Source of the DNA: Nonomuraea glycinis
Lineage (GTDB): Bacteria; Actinomycetota; Actinomycetes; Streptosporangiales; Streptosporangiaceae
Length of the DNA stretch: 64,000 nt
Direction of reading: 5' to 3'
Assembly (NCBI RefSeq): GCF_014646515.1
Contig: NZ_BMNK01000001.1
Coordinates: forward strand, 825,701 to 889,700
Shown: in pieces, positions 52,475 through 61,508 of the stretch
How positions within the stretch are numbered: the first letter of the stretch is position 1
Layout: every line of letters begins with the position of its first letter
Made by a program: the position numbers and the translations under genes
Notes under the pieces: generated by a model
What the model saw: the letters and a program-made list of their open reading frames with translations, nothing else
The model's database searches: none
What the model was told of the DNA's origin: nothing

Positions 52475-53539
52475 TCAAGGGCTGACAGGGGCCTTGACTC
52501 TTCCAGGTGTCACCATGCTGATGTCCGCCTCGATATTTTCCGAGGATGGTTCATATTTGGAGAAGTCGGCGGTGATTTCTCGCGCGGAGTCCGCGCCCAC
52601 CGCTGAAATCGTGCACGCAGCACGGCGTTCCTTAGCTGTACGGTTCCCAGCGGACGTTCGTGTCATCGGTCTTGAAGCTGCGATCCCGGGCCGCCACTGT
52701 GACCGGACCGAAGGGTTGCTACGCAGAATCGGCAGCACGCTGGTCACGAGTTTGAGCTCCCGAAGCCGCCACAGCACCGGGAACCCCTCCCACGTGATCA
52801 CGTCGAAGCCGTACCGCTCCGCGAGCGCGAGATGCTCGTTCACCGGGTAGTTCATCCGCAGGCTGCCCACCGCCACCGGCGTCAGGTCCCATTCGCGCGG
52901 CCCGATCGTGGTGCTGTCGAAGTCGCACAGCGCGGGCCCGTCCGGTCCGGCAATGACGTTGCCGAGGAAGGCGTCCCCGTGGATGACGCCCGGCGGGAGC
53001 ACGTAGCGGAGCGTGCCGAGCTGGTCTTCGAGCTCGTCGCACTCGTCCAGGAGGAAGGCATGGTCGTCGGGGGAGAGGTCCTCCGGTTCGGCGAGCCGGC
53101 GGCGGATCTGGTTCATCGGCTGCCACGGCGGCAGGCTGTGGCGTGGATGGGGGAGGGTGTGCAGGCGCTGGAGCAGGGTGGCCAGGTCCGCGCCGCCGGG
53201 ACGCGGTCCCACCTCGGGGATGTACGTCCACAGGGTGGCCAGCTGGTCGTCCACCCGTATGGGTTGCTCGACCCCCGGCAGGAGCCGTACGGCCGGGAAG
53301 TCGTGATGCGCCAGCCAGCGGGCGACCCGCACCACCGTGGGCAGGGTGACACGGGCGGCGGTGGAGCCCGCGATGCGGACGACGACGGGCGCGTGGGGCA
53401 GGCGGAAGACGGCGTTGTTGGTGAATTTGATCAGCTCGGCGCCGGCGGAGGGGAGGCCGGCCTGGTCGCAGACGGCGGTGAGCAGCGTGTCGAGCCGGTC
53501 GCGGGTGAGTCCGCAGGTGTGGTCGGTGGTCGCCGTCAT
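52475..53539 (-). CDS. Aminoglycoside phosphotransferase (APH)-family kinase with a frameshifted C-terminus
   Basis: The product is 354 residues from ATG 53539. APH marks are VIHGDAFLGNVI (catalytic Asp) and LCDFDSTTIGPREWDL (metal Asp). After residue about 285 (LRSNPSVRSQWR) the frame turns into a long meaningless tail. In the next frame the family's normal ending is found, RDRSFKTDDTNVRWEPYS with a stop at 52632. One missing base near 52690 explains this. The kinase core is complete, so activity may remain; the substrate is not necessarily an antibiotic. Confidence 0.75.
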   Translation of the reverse strand: MTATTDHTCGLTRDRLDTLLTAVCDQAGLPSAGAELIKFTNNAVFRLPHAPVVVRIAGSTAARVTLPTVVRVARWLAHHDFPAVRLLPGVEQPIRVDDQLATLWTYIPEVGPRPGGADLATLLQRLHTLPHPRHSLPPWQPMNQIRRRLAEPEDLSPDDHAFLLDECDELEDQLGTLRYVLPPGVIHGDAFLGNVIAGPDGPALCDFDSTTIGPREWDLTPVAVGSLRMNYPVNEHLALAERYGFDVITWEGFPVLWRLRELKLVTSVLPILRSNPSVRSQWRPGIAASRPMTRTSAGNRTAKERRAACTISAVGADSAREITADFSKYEPSSENIEADISMVTPGRVKAPVSP

Positions 53540-53703
53540 GCCGCACGCACCGTCGCGATGCGCTGGGCCAGGTCTCGCGCGTCGGCGTCGGGCGCCCGTG
53601 CGCCGGAAAGATCGGCTACCATCGGCGTTGATCGGCTCTTCCAGTCGGGTCGCACGCGCCGGAGGTGTAACCGCCGCACGCCCCGTCTCCGGCGGGGACG
53701 ACC

Positions 53704-54063
53704 AGGTTCGACTCCTGGCTGGCACTCTCGAAGCACAGCCGACCCGGGGTGCTCATGTTCCACGGCTCCATCCCCACGGACATGTGCCGAATCGTCCGCG
53801 AACACGTATCGCTGTGGACCGACGTCACCGACGTGTACAACGCGTGCTGCGGCAACTTCACCGTCGAGCGCACCATCGCCTCGCTGGGCAAGCGCCTGCA
53901 CTCCTGCGACGTGCTCATGTACTCGACAGCGATCGGCCGCTACTACGCCGGCACGGCCGAGCCGCTGCAGCTGACCGAACTCGCCCTGACCGAGTTCCCC
54001 TTCCTGGCCGAGCACCACCCGGCCGACGAAGACCCGGCCGGACAGCTGTGTGCCTGCCGATAA
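53704..54063 (+). pseudogene. N-terminal part of an antirestriction adenine methyltransferase-like gene
   Basis: The frame reads RFDSWLALSKHSRPGVLMFH then GSIPTDMCRIVREHVSLWTD, VYNACCGNFTVERTI and RLHSCDVLMYSTAIGRYYAG. This is the beginning of a protein family carried by actinomycete mobile elements and annotated as putative antirestriction adenine methyltransferase. A proper start codon is missing (stop at 53668) and the end, after FPFLAEHHPADED, is cut. It marks the AICE remnant. Confidence 0.6.
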
Positions 54064-54148
54064 TGTCATCCGGCCAGGTCATGGTCCTGGCGGGATCGCC
54101 TAACGCGCGTGATGCCCAGCCGCTCGGAGTGAGGCATGATGATCGTCT

Positions 54149-55247
54149 GTGCTCTTTCGTCTGGCCTATCTCGCCGTCACGAACACCTCGCCGCGCTGCG
54201 GCTGCTGCCGATGGGCGATCGGGACAAGGACGTCGAGATCCTCGCCCTGCGCCATCAGATCACTGTTCTCGAACGGCAGCTCGGCGTCGACGCCAGGGTG
54301 AGATTCACTCTCGAGGACCGGGCCTTCCTCGCCGCCTTGCTGACGTCAATGCCCCGCGAGATCCTGCGCCGGCTGCGCCTCCTCGTCCGCCCGGACACCG
54401 TCTTGCGCTGGCACCGCGATCTGATGAGACGCGGTCATGCCCGTACCTGCGGGCCGAAGCGGCCGGGGCGCCCGCCCACGGTCCGCTCCATCCGCACGCT
54501 CATCCTGCGCCTGTTCCGGGAGAACCCGTCCTGGGGATATCGGCGGGTGCACGGTGAGCTGGTCATGCTCAGCATCGAAATCGCGCCCTCCACCGTGTGG
54601 GAGATCCTAAGCAGGAAGGCATAGACCCGTCCCCTGAACGAGCGTCGGTCACGTGGACGGACTTCTTGCGATCCCAAGCCGACGCGCTGCTGGCCTGCGA
54701 CTTCATCGAGACCGCCACCCTCACGGGGCAACGCCAGTACATCCTGGCCATCATCGAGCACGCCACCCGGCGCATCCATGTGCTGGGCACCACCGCCCAC
54801 CCGACCGCCGCTTGGGTCGACCAGGCATTCAGGAATCTCGTCATGGACCTACAGGACATGGGCTGCCGGGCACGTTTCCTAGTCCGCGACCGGGACGGGA
54901 AGTTCCCCGCTCTCATGGACGAGATCTTGGCCAACGCCGGTATCCGGACCGTGATCACCGGGATCCGGATACCGCGGATGAACGCGGCTATGGAGCGGTG
55001 GGTGCAGTCGTGTCGCCGCGAGCTGCTCGACCGCTGCCTGGTATGGAATGAGCGCCACCTGCGTCACGCCCTGCTTGAGTATGAGCGGTTCTACAACCGG
55101 CACCGCGCCCATCAAGCCCTGGATCAAGCGGCCCCGCTACGCACCGTCCCGGAGCCGATCACGGATCCGACGCGAATCGCCGAGCTGAGTGTACGCAGGC
55201 GGGACCGGCTCGGCGGGGTCCTCCATGAGTACTCACATGCAGCTTGA
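54149..55247 (+). pseudogene. Integrase-core (IS3-like DDE) transposase with two frameshifts
   Basis: GTG 54149 starts LFRLAYLAVTNT; a shift near 54185 leads into LAALRLLPMGDRDKDVEILA and LRHQITVLERQLG; a second shift at 54610-54615 (CCTAAGC, one A short) leads into the catalytic domain. The DDE residues are visible in LLACDFIETATL, FLVRDRDGKFP and MNAAMERWVQSCRRELLD. All other parts are continuous, so the element decayed recently. The second shift sits in an A-run, but two breaks argue against programmed frameshifting. Confidence 0.75.
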
Positions 55248-55581
55248 CCTGCATGGATGTAGTTTTCGGCAGGCGCAGACCGGCCCGCGCGATCGACACC
55301 CGACAGGTTCGGGCGCCGAAACCGTGGGCGAGGTGGTCGGCCCGGTCGGTCCAGTCCTTGACCGCCTGCCCGTTCAGCATTTTCACCGTGACCACGTCAG
55401 CCCACGAAGTGCACGAGACCTTGACCAGGCGTGGCAGGTAGTCACGGGCCCGGCTTTGCCGTCCGAGACCGGAGACGATCATCACCGGCTGCCAGTGACG
55501 GCGGTAGACCCAGATGAGCCGCCACCAGGCGAGCAGCTTCCAGCCGATCAAGCGCAGGAACGAGGCCCGGTCCAGCAGCGC
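55231..55581 (-). pseudogene. Fragment of an FtsK/TraB-like conjugation protein
   Basis: On the minus strand the frame reads ASFLRLIGWKLLAWWRLIWV, QPVMIVSGLGRQSRARDYLP, KVSCTSWADVVTVKMLNGQA and HLAHGFGARTCRVSIARAG. This is the membrane and linker region in front of the ATPase of the FtsK-type DNA pumps used by AICEs and actinomycete plasmids. The ATPase domain is lost: the fragment stops where the IS3-like element ends. It supports a former conjugative element. Confidence 0.6.
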
Positions 55582-55619
55582 CCAGGCCAGCCCGGCCGCG
55601 ACGACGCCGGCACGGCGCC

Positions 55620-55853
55620 CACCTGGGAGAGCAGCAAGACGAGTTGGTCGACCGCCTCCAGACCCCCTACAGCCCACGCATCCTGCGTGCCGTACGGGAA
55701 GGCCTGGCCCGGCCGGGCACGCCTAGGGAACGGGTTGACCACCTGATAGATCTCGCCGACTGGCGGACCAGGCCGAGCGGGTCGGCCCCCGAACCACTCC
55801 CGCCCGTCACCGAAGACGACGTGCGGCTGGTCTGCTGGATCGCCATCGCCTAA
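55620..55853 (+). pseudogene. C-terminal fragment of an unidentified protein
   Basis: The + frame GEQQDELVDRLQTPYSPRIL, AVREGLARPGTPRERVDHLI and PLPPVTEDDVRLVCWIAIA with a stop has the codon pattern of a real gene end, but no beginning. The junction near 55615 joins it to the FtsK fragment. I cannot name the family. Confidence 0.4.
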
Positions 55854-55975
55854 ACGCCTTCGCCCACTAGCCTAATCACGAACAGTCACCATGATCCCGA
55901 TCAGTCCGTGGCCTGGTCCAGATGCGGAAATTACCAGCCATCCTGGTCTAGGCGCACGTCTTTGAGAGGGTGCCC

Positions 55976-56920
55976 ATGATGAGCAGCGAGGATCAAGTTA
56001 ACGCGTCACCGGCCGACATCGCACGTCTGAAGCAGCACTTTGACGGCGCGGACCCGTCAGGGACGCGAGCGCCTCGCACGTTGGGTTCGCCCGGGAACGC
56101 CCTCTACGACTACGCGCACTTGGGCTATGTGCGGTCGGGCGCGAACCTGAGCCACGGTACCGGCGATCCTGATCTCTTCGACCGCCTGGCTGACCTGGCA
56201 GAGCACGAGAGGTGGGACGGACTGGAGGCCGAAGCGCAAGGCGGCAATCGCATTCTGCGCAACTACATCCGATGGACGTTCGAACGCGCGCACCAACAGG
56301 ACAAGATCTCGACGACTGCCGACCGCAACTACTCTGCCTTCAACACGGGGCTGGCAACTGACCGTCAGGCGACGATATACGGGCTGTTCCGCCGGAACAA
56401 TCGGCCGGACAAGCCCTGGGCCTTCGTGGATTGGCGGGTGGAGAGCGGACGTGACTTCATGGATCACTTCCCGCCCTCGATGCGTCCCGACGTGGTGACC
56501 TACGCCGACAACCCGGCGGACTACATCTACGACTGGCGTCAAGAACTCGTGGTCAACGTGGACCACATCCTAGACGACCAGGGCAACCTGGAACGCTTCC
56601 CGGCAGCCCTCCGGGAGAATCCCCACCTTGCTCGCATGGCACTGAAGGGCGCCGTCGACGGCGCGGAGGACCGGGTACGGCGCAACTACAAGGCGGCGGT
56701 GCCCACTTGGTACCCGGCCCAGGACAGGGTCCAACTTCTCCTGCCGCTGTCTCTCCTCGACGCGATCGTGGTCGACCTCGCGCTAGTGGTCTCCCGGCAG
56801 GGGGAGTACTACCGAGGCCACACGGTGCTCACCACTGCGATGGCTTACAACAATGCTCGGCTACTCGCGCGCCCCGACAGCGACTGGCTGCAACCAGCCG
56901 TCGCGGAAGACGAAGTGTGA
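55976..56920 (+). CDS. DUF3825-domain protein
   Basis: GAGAGGG precedes ATG 55976 (55979 is also possible); the product has about 314 residues. The central part, NYSAFNTGLATDRQATIYGL, then WAFVDWRVESGRDFM, VTYADNPADYIYDWRQELVV and NVDHILDD, matches the DUF3825 family, a soluble domain of unknown function. A C-terminal part of about 90 residues (DRVQLLLPLSLLDAIVVDLA, YYRGHTVLTTAMAYNNARLL) completes it. It is seven bases before the PIN-domain gene, so they form an operon. DUF3825 beside a nuclease domain suggests an RNA-related or defence role; that is inference. Confidence 0.72.
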   Translation: MMSSEDQVNASPADIARLKQHFDGADPSGTRAPRTLGSPGNALYDYAHLGYVRSGANLSHGTGDPDLFDRLADLAEHERWDGLEAEAQGGNRILRNYIRWTFERAHQQDKISTTADRNYSAFNTGLATDRQATIYGLFRRNNRPDKPWAFVDWRVESGRDFMDHFPPSMRPDVVTYADNPADYIYDWRQELVVNVDHILDDQGNLERFPAALRENPHLARMALKGAVDGAEDRVRRNYKAAVPTWYPAQDRVQLLLPLSLLDAIVVDLALVVSRQGEYYRGHTVLTTAMAYNNARLLARPDSDWLQPAVAEDEV

Positions 56921-56927
56921 AGATACC

Positions 56928-57818
56928 GTGAGCAGCCGCAAGACTAACCCGCCGACCTACCTCGACCGGCTCCTGACCGAACTCGAGGAGATCCACACTG
57001 GCTACCGAGAGATACTCTCCGCATCCGCCATCGTCAACATCGACCCCAACCTGGGCAGCAGATACGGGACCTTCATCGGCTTCGCCGAATGGGGCTGGGC
57101 GAAGAGCGATGCGACGCTCGAGGCCTCGCGGATGACGCTGTTGCAGCAGGTCCGTGAGTGGGAACCGCGTTTCAGACTCCTGTTCCCGCACCCCACACCC
57201 ACCGTCAGCAAACGGCTGGACGAGCACATCGGCCGGTTGGAGCAGTGGCTCGTCCGTGAGGACGGCGAGCACGGGATTCCACCGACTCTGCAAGGTGCCG
57301 CAGCGATGATCGGCGCCGATGTGGCGGATCTTCGAGCGCTCGCTGGGCTGCTTCCCCTTGACGAGTACGTTGTGCGGCTCACCGTCGACACCAACACTTT
57401 GATTGACAACCCCGACCTGGCAGCGCACGTCACCACGCTGGGCCGCAGGTACATGGCACATCTGCTACCAGTCGTGCTGCGCGAGATCGACGACCTCAAG
57501 CGCGGAGGCCGGAACGAACAGCTTCGCGACGCGGCCAAACGCGCGGAACGACGACTCAAAGCGCTGCGCACCAACGGTGACGTACGATCCGGCGCCCGCG
57601 TCGCCGGCGACGTGTACGCCGTCTTCGAGCACATCGAACCGAGGAACGACAAGCTCCCCTCCTGGCTCGACCTGACTGTGCCGGATGACCGGTTCGTCGC
57701 ATCCAGCCTGCTTCTGCAGTCAGCCCACCCTGGATCAGCTCTCTACGTCGCCACCAGCGACATCAACCTCCAGACCAAGCTCTCCGCAGTCGGACTGCCG
57801 TTCATCGAGCTCCCATAG
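56928..57818 (+). CDS. PIN-domain ribonuclease-like protein with helical N-terminus
   Basis: The product has 296 residues from GTG 56928. Residues 1-145 are mostly helical and unassigned (YLDRLLTELEEIHTGYREIL). Residues about 150-296 are a PIN domain with the four acidic sites in LTVDTNTLID (D154), VVLREIDDLKRG (E186), VPDDRFVASS (D253/D254) and YVATSDINLQTKL (D278). The last motif resembles PhoH-linked or type II toxin PIN proteins that cut RNA. No antitoxin-like gene is next to it; the partner is the DUF3825 protein seven bases upstream. Confidence 0.8.
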   Translation: MSSRKTNPPTYLDRLLTELEEIHTGYREILSASAIVNIDPNLGSRYGTFIGFAEWGWAKSDATLEASRMTLLQQVREWEPRFRLLFPHPTPTVSKRLDEHIGRLEQWLVREDGEHGIPPTLQGAAAMIGADVADLRALAGLLPLDEYVVRLTVDTNTLIDNPDLAAHVTTLGRRYMAHLLPVVLREIDDLKRGGRNEQLRDAAKRAERRLKALRTNGDVRSGARVAGDVYAVFEHIEPRNDKLPSWLDLTVPDDRFVASSLLLQSAHPGSALYVATSDINLQTKLSAVGLPFIELP

Positions 57819-58086
57819 CCTCACACCGGATCTAAGGGGTCGGCCTGGCCCACCAAGTCGGCTGCTACCCAGTTGATGTGAGTCGACGAATCCGCTGGAC
57901 CATTCGTAATTACCCTGCTACCTCTTGGCTTCGCCAAGCGCATGTCGGACGTGGCCAGTCCACTACACCGAGGCCGGGCCTACCTGGTGGTGGGCGTCTC
58001 GGCGGGAGCACTGCAGAGCCCGAACACGGCACCGGTGTCAAGTGACCTGGGGACTGCACTGTCAAGTACGTCGCGGGTGAGGACAC

Positions 58087-58722
58087 TTGGTCTGCCGAAT
58101 TACGCTCATAGGAATTGACCTGACCGGAACAGTGCTGACCGCCGACGCGCTGCACACCGTCAGAGCCACCGCGAACCTGATTCGCGAGCACGGCGGTCAC
58201 TTAGTGCTCCCGGTCAAGGAAAACCGCGGCGCGCTGTTCGACGAGCTCAACACGCTGCCCTGGCACGAGGTCCCGATCACCCACGCCAGCACCGAGACCG
58301 GCCACGGCCGCCTCACTACCCGCACCATCCAAGTCCTGCCCGCCCCCGATGACCTACCGTTCCCGCACGTCAGCCAGGTCTGGCTGATCGAACGCCACGT
58401 GCGAGCCAAGGACGGAACCCTGCTGTCGGCCATCGCCCAACTCGGCATCGCCAGCCCCGACGAGCACCTGGCCAGCTCCACCGACCTGGCCTGATTCAAT
58501 CGTGATCACTGGGGCGTAGAGGTACTGCATTGGATCAGAGACACCCTCTATCGCGAAGACCACTCCCGCGTCCGCACCCGCTCCGGCCCCCGCGTCATGG
58601 CCTCCCTGAGGAACCTCACCATCAGCGCGTTACGCCTGGCCGGACGACCCGACATCACCGCCGCCACCCGCTGGGCCTGCCGATACGGGAACAGGCCCTT
58701 TGCCGTTCTCGGACTCGCCTAA
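58087..58722 (+). pseudogene. ISAs1-family transposase remnant with internal stop
   Basis: The frame has LTGTVLTADALHTVRATANL, GGHLVLPVKENRGALFDEL, TETGHGRLTTRTIQVLPAP, a TGA at 58492-58494, then in the same frame RDHWGVEVLHWIRDTLYRED and SLRNLTISALRLAGRPDITA to TAA at 58722. These are the middle and end of an ISAs1 transposase. The N-terminal half is gone and the segment around the stop is shortened. Confidence 0.75.
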
Positions 58723-58892
58723 CGATCTTAGAACGGCCGTGACGAGCTCCGGGTGAGCTGGAACAACTGAGCAAGCGTGGATGTTGGCGTGAACTTGCCG
58801 AAAACCTCGCGGGCCTTGTCCTGGACGGGCTCTCCAGCTTGCCGAACTTGAAGAAGAGATCCTTTCGACGAACAGCTGGGCCATGCCGCTCC

Positions 58893-60047
58893 TCACGTCG
58901 CCAGTTCGGTCACGATGCCGTCTACCTGCGCCAGCAGTTCCTGCGGTGGCAGCGTCAGGTCCAGGGCGTGGCAGATGATCTCCGTTCCGGCGTGCCGCAC
59001 GACGTGTCGGGCGGCGATCGCGTTGCCCTTCGCATAGATCAGGTGGCCGCGAGGCAGTCGCAGCGCCGTGCAGTAAGCGAGCATCTGGTAAAGATCAGCG
59101 TCGGGGTATGCGGCCGGTTTCTCCTGCTTATATTTGGCGTCGGCCACCGCAGCCGGCCGCCCGCGCAGCTCCCACACCAGGTCAGGCCGCATCCGTATGG
59201 CTGATGCGTCGTCCAAGTGGCACGGATATTGTGGGCGGGCGGCTCCGCCGTAGGTCTCGTGCAGCCGTTCCGAGACGGACACGGTGACGAAGTCCTCGAA
59301 GACTCTCGCCAGGTCGAACAGGAACCCGTTGGCGGCGATGTGCCGTGTGGCGCGCCAGACGATCTTGGCCAGCCGGAGTGCCGTGTGATAGCGGGCGTTG
59401 AGCCGGGTCGGCCGCCAGCGCGGAAGGGAACTGCCCTGGATCAGGCTCGTGACGCCGGACAGTCGCGCTCGCAGCGCGGCCAGGTGGCGGCGGGATTCGG
59501 CGTCGAAGCGGGGGACGGTGAGCAGCCGCGTGGCCGCGGCGAGGAGGATCTGGTTCTCCGGGATATCGAGGGTGAAGTCGTCATGGCGGATCTCCATGGG
59601 GATCACCTGGCCGTGGTGGCGCCGGAGTTGGTCTCCTTCACGCAGCCGTCCGCGAAGCACGTACGAGGATTCCTCGACCGTTCGGTACCCCTGCAGCAGC
59701 CCCTGACGTAGCGCCCGCTCGGCCTGCCGCCACAGCGCCTGAGCAACAGCGGGCAGCAATCCCTCGCGAGGGTTCAGGTGAACGCTCTCCTCCTGCCATC
59801 CCTTCGGATCGGCCGCGTAGCCGATCAGGAACAGCAGCCGGTCGATGGAGGGCTTCGGTGTCACCCACACCTCGACGTCGCCGATCAGTGCCACGCCCAC
59901 TCTCTGACGCGAGGAGATCTCCCATACGTCCGCCTCAAACGGCGAGGGACGCGCGTCGACCATGCCAGAGCAGGCCAGCCGCCTACCCTGCTCAGCGGTG
60001 AGCCGGACGAGCACCCGCCCGGTCTCCGGGATCTGGATCCGCATCAT
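58893..60047 (-). CDS. mcrC: McrC family restriction endonuclease subunit
   Basis: The protein has 384 residues and starts at ATG 60047. McrC marks are VWVTPKPSIDRLLFLIGYA, SYVLRGRLREGDQL, DFTLDIPENQILLAA and the PD-(D/E)xK core MRPDLVWEL with AAVADAKYKQEKP. McrC is the nuclease partner of the GTPase McrB and cuts modified DNA only with it. Only the last 18 or so codons of an mcrB-like gene remain upstream, overlapping by ATGA. So the gene is intact but orphaned. Confidence 0.87.
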   Translation of the reverse strand: MMRIQIPETGRVLVRLTAEQGRRLACSGMVDARPSPFEADVWEISSRQRVGVALIGDVEVWVTPKPSIDRLLFLIGYAADPKGWQEESVHLNPREGLLPAVAQALWRQAERALRQGLLQGYRTVEESSYVLRGRLREGDQLRRHHGQVIPMEIRHDDFTLDIPENQILLAAATRLLTVPRFDAESRRHLAALRARLSGVTSLIQGSSLPRWRPTRLNARYHTALRLAKIVWRATRHIAANGFLFDLARVFEDFVTVSVSERLHETYGGAARPQYPCHLDDASAIRMRPDLVWELRGRPAAVADAKYKQEKPAAYPDADLYQMLAYCTALRLPRGHLIYAKGNAIAARHVVRHAGTEIICHALDLTLPPQELLAQVDGIVTELAT

Positions 60048-60100
60048 CCGGATACGGTCTTCGCCTGCCGGAGCGCAGCTAGCCGGTAGCGGTCCAGGAT
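60044..60100 (-). pseudogene. Last codons of a lost mcrB-like gene
   Basis: The frame ILDRYRLAALRQAKTVSG and a TGA overlaps the mcrC start by four bases, as mcrB ends usually do. Before it the sequence becomes the integrase remnant of the other strand. I take it as the 3' stub of mcrB left by a deletion. Confidence 0.5.
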
Positions 60101-60152
60101 GCTCGGCGGGCGGCGGGTCGATCCGATCGATGCCTACGTCCGGGTTCCGCGT

Positions 60153-60376
60153 CCGTCGGCGGTGATGCTGTGGACGCCGGAGCAGACCCGGCTGTTTTTA
60201 GAGGAGGCGAGCCGGCATCGGTTGTTCGCCCTGTATCGGCTGATCACGCTGCGAGGGCTGCGTATACTTCGGTCTTTCCGCAGGTGTCGATGGCGGCGGC
60301 GGAGAAGACCGCGGCGCTGTTGCTGGGAGACGACGATCAGGAAGGGCGGAGCGCGCTGAGGCATCTGCGCGCCTGA
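60153..60376 (+). pseudogene. Deleted tyrosine integrase
   Basis: SAVMLWTPEQTRLFLEEASR and HRLFALYRLITLRGLR match the start of the catalytic domain of AICE/phage integrases. After a frameshift near 60270 the end of such a protein follows: SVFPQVSMAAAEKTAALLLG and EGRSALRHLRA with TGA. The part with the catalytic Arg-His-Arg-Tyr residues is missing. It is about 200 bp from a tRNA-Arg 3' end, the expected place for int next to att. Confidence 0.7.
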
Positions 60377-60581
60377 CTGGGATGGGAGAGCGGCCTCGTC
60401 TCGCCGGACTCGCGGCGGAACGGGGACGCTCTGACTCGGTGAGCAACGCACCGAGCGGCGTAACGATCATGGTGTGTACGCGATTGGTACGGGCGAGCAC
60501 CGCGCGAGCACCGATGGCCTAGAACTATGTTCCGTGCGCCCGCGATGGCACGCGTTTCCACAGGGCAACGCCATGATCAAA

Positions 60582-60625
60582 GCGCGCCCTGCAGGATTCG
60601 AACCTGCGACCGTCGGATTAGAAGC
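60582..60625 (-). tRNA. 3' half of tRNA-Arg (anticodon TCT), probable att site
   Basis: On the minus strand the sequence runs from the anticodon loop CTTCTAA through the 3' anticodon stem, a variable loop, a perfect T arm (GCAGG-TTCGAAT-CCTGC) and the 3' acceptor strand. The 5' half does not continue: the bases before the loop cannot pair as D arm or acceptor. Site-specific elements that use a tRNA gene leave such 3' copies. With the integrase remnant beside it, this is one end of a former AICE. Confidence 0.7.
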
Positions 60626-61018
60626 AAGATCTTTTAGAGTCGCACTATGTCGGTGGGTGATGGTTCGTGCTACCTCAGCGTGTTTTGTGTGTCCAGTAGT
60701 GCCGGGTCCTGACGGCGTGTGACGGGGCGTACGAGCACGCACCGAGCACCGCGGGCGCCCCAATGTGATCATTGCCGGTGGTGTCACACACGGAAACCTG
60801 TGCCCCACAACACGCTGGCATACGTGTAGATGACGGTCGCCGTGCTCGGACCGTGCTCCACCACCCGAACACTCCGTCGTGCCCCTGTAGGCAGGTCATC
60901 TTCCGACCAGTCTGGGAGGAGCCCGCGGTTTCATCACCCACCGGTTCGCGTGCACGATCGCCTCGAGACGTTCAGCCATGGCAGACCACGGGGCGCTCAC
61001 TGGTTCCTGCGAGTCGAA
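60626..61018. other. Gap beyond the att remnant, no gene seen
   Basis: No frame with start signals or recognisable motif, and no further RNA. This may be the original chromosomal side or more debris. Confidence 0.45.
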
Positions 61019-61420
61019 TCAATGGGCGGTCAGCTCTGTGATGTCGACCGCGTTCACCAGCGCCTGCAGCTCCGGCTCGGAGCGGAGATCGAGGGGTACG
61101 GTTCCTTGGCGGCGCCTTTCTGATTGATCATCAGGTTGTCGCTGGTGTCGTTGACCACCGTGGCCGCGTTGACGGCGTCCCATCGCACGCCGTCGAAGGA
61201 GCGCCGCTCGAAGCGTCCGGCGAGCATGCAGCTGACCTGGGCCCGGCCGTACGTGTCGATGCGGTCGGTACGCAGCACGACCGCCCGCGCGGCGCTGAGG
61301 TCAGGGGCCACGGCGAACGCCTCGCGCAGCGTAAGCAGCAGGTACCCGCACAACGTCAGGGTGTAGTAGCTCGCGCGCTCGGTCTTCGTGAGCTTCTTCC
61401 CGGATCCGGCTGCACCACGC
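61019..61420 (-). pseudogene. Frameshifted, 5'-truncated gene of unknown function
   Basis: The minus-strand frame reads KKLTKTERASYYTLTLCGYL, LLTLREAFAVAPDLSAARAV, FERRSFDGVRWDAVNAATVV and MINQKGAAKEP. The family's ending is in another frame (DLRSEPELQALVNAVDITEL then TAH and TGA at 61019), so one indel lies near 61100. The N-terminus is lost near 61420. I have seen similar proteins near actinomycete mobile DNA but cannot name the family. Confidence 0.45.
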
Positions 61421-61508
61421 CTGGTTCGACTGGAAGGGGAACGAGAAGGCGGGGCAGCGGCTGCTGATCATCGCATACCCGGGCACCCGTGGGGAACAAG
61501 GAGATCGT

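Noticed and set aside
53685..53722. tRNA-like T arm (CCAGG-TTCGACT-CCTGG) with a possible anticodon stem before it
   Set aside because: No matching acceptor strand or D arm exists, the anticodon loop lacks T33, and the bases code for RFDSWLA of the antirestriction methyltransferase fragment.
54600..54625. Programmed frameshift in the IS3-like transposase
   Set aside because: The site is a short CCTAAGC run, not a slippery heptamer, and a second frameshift earlier in the gene shows decay.
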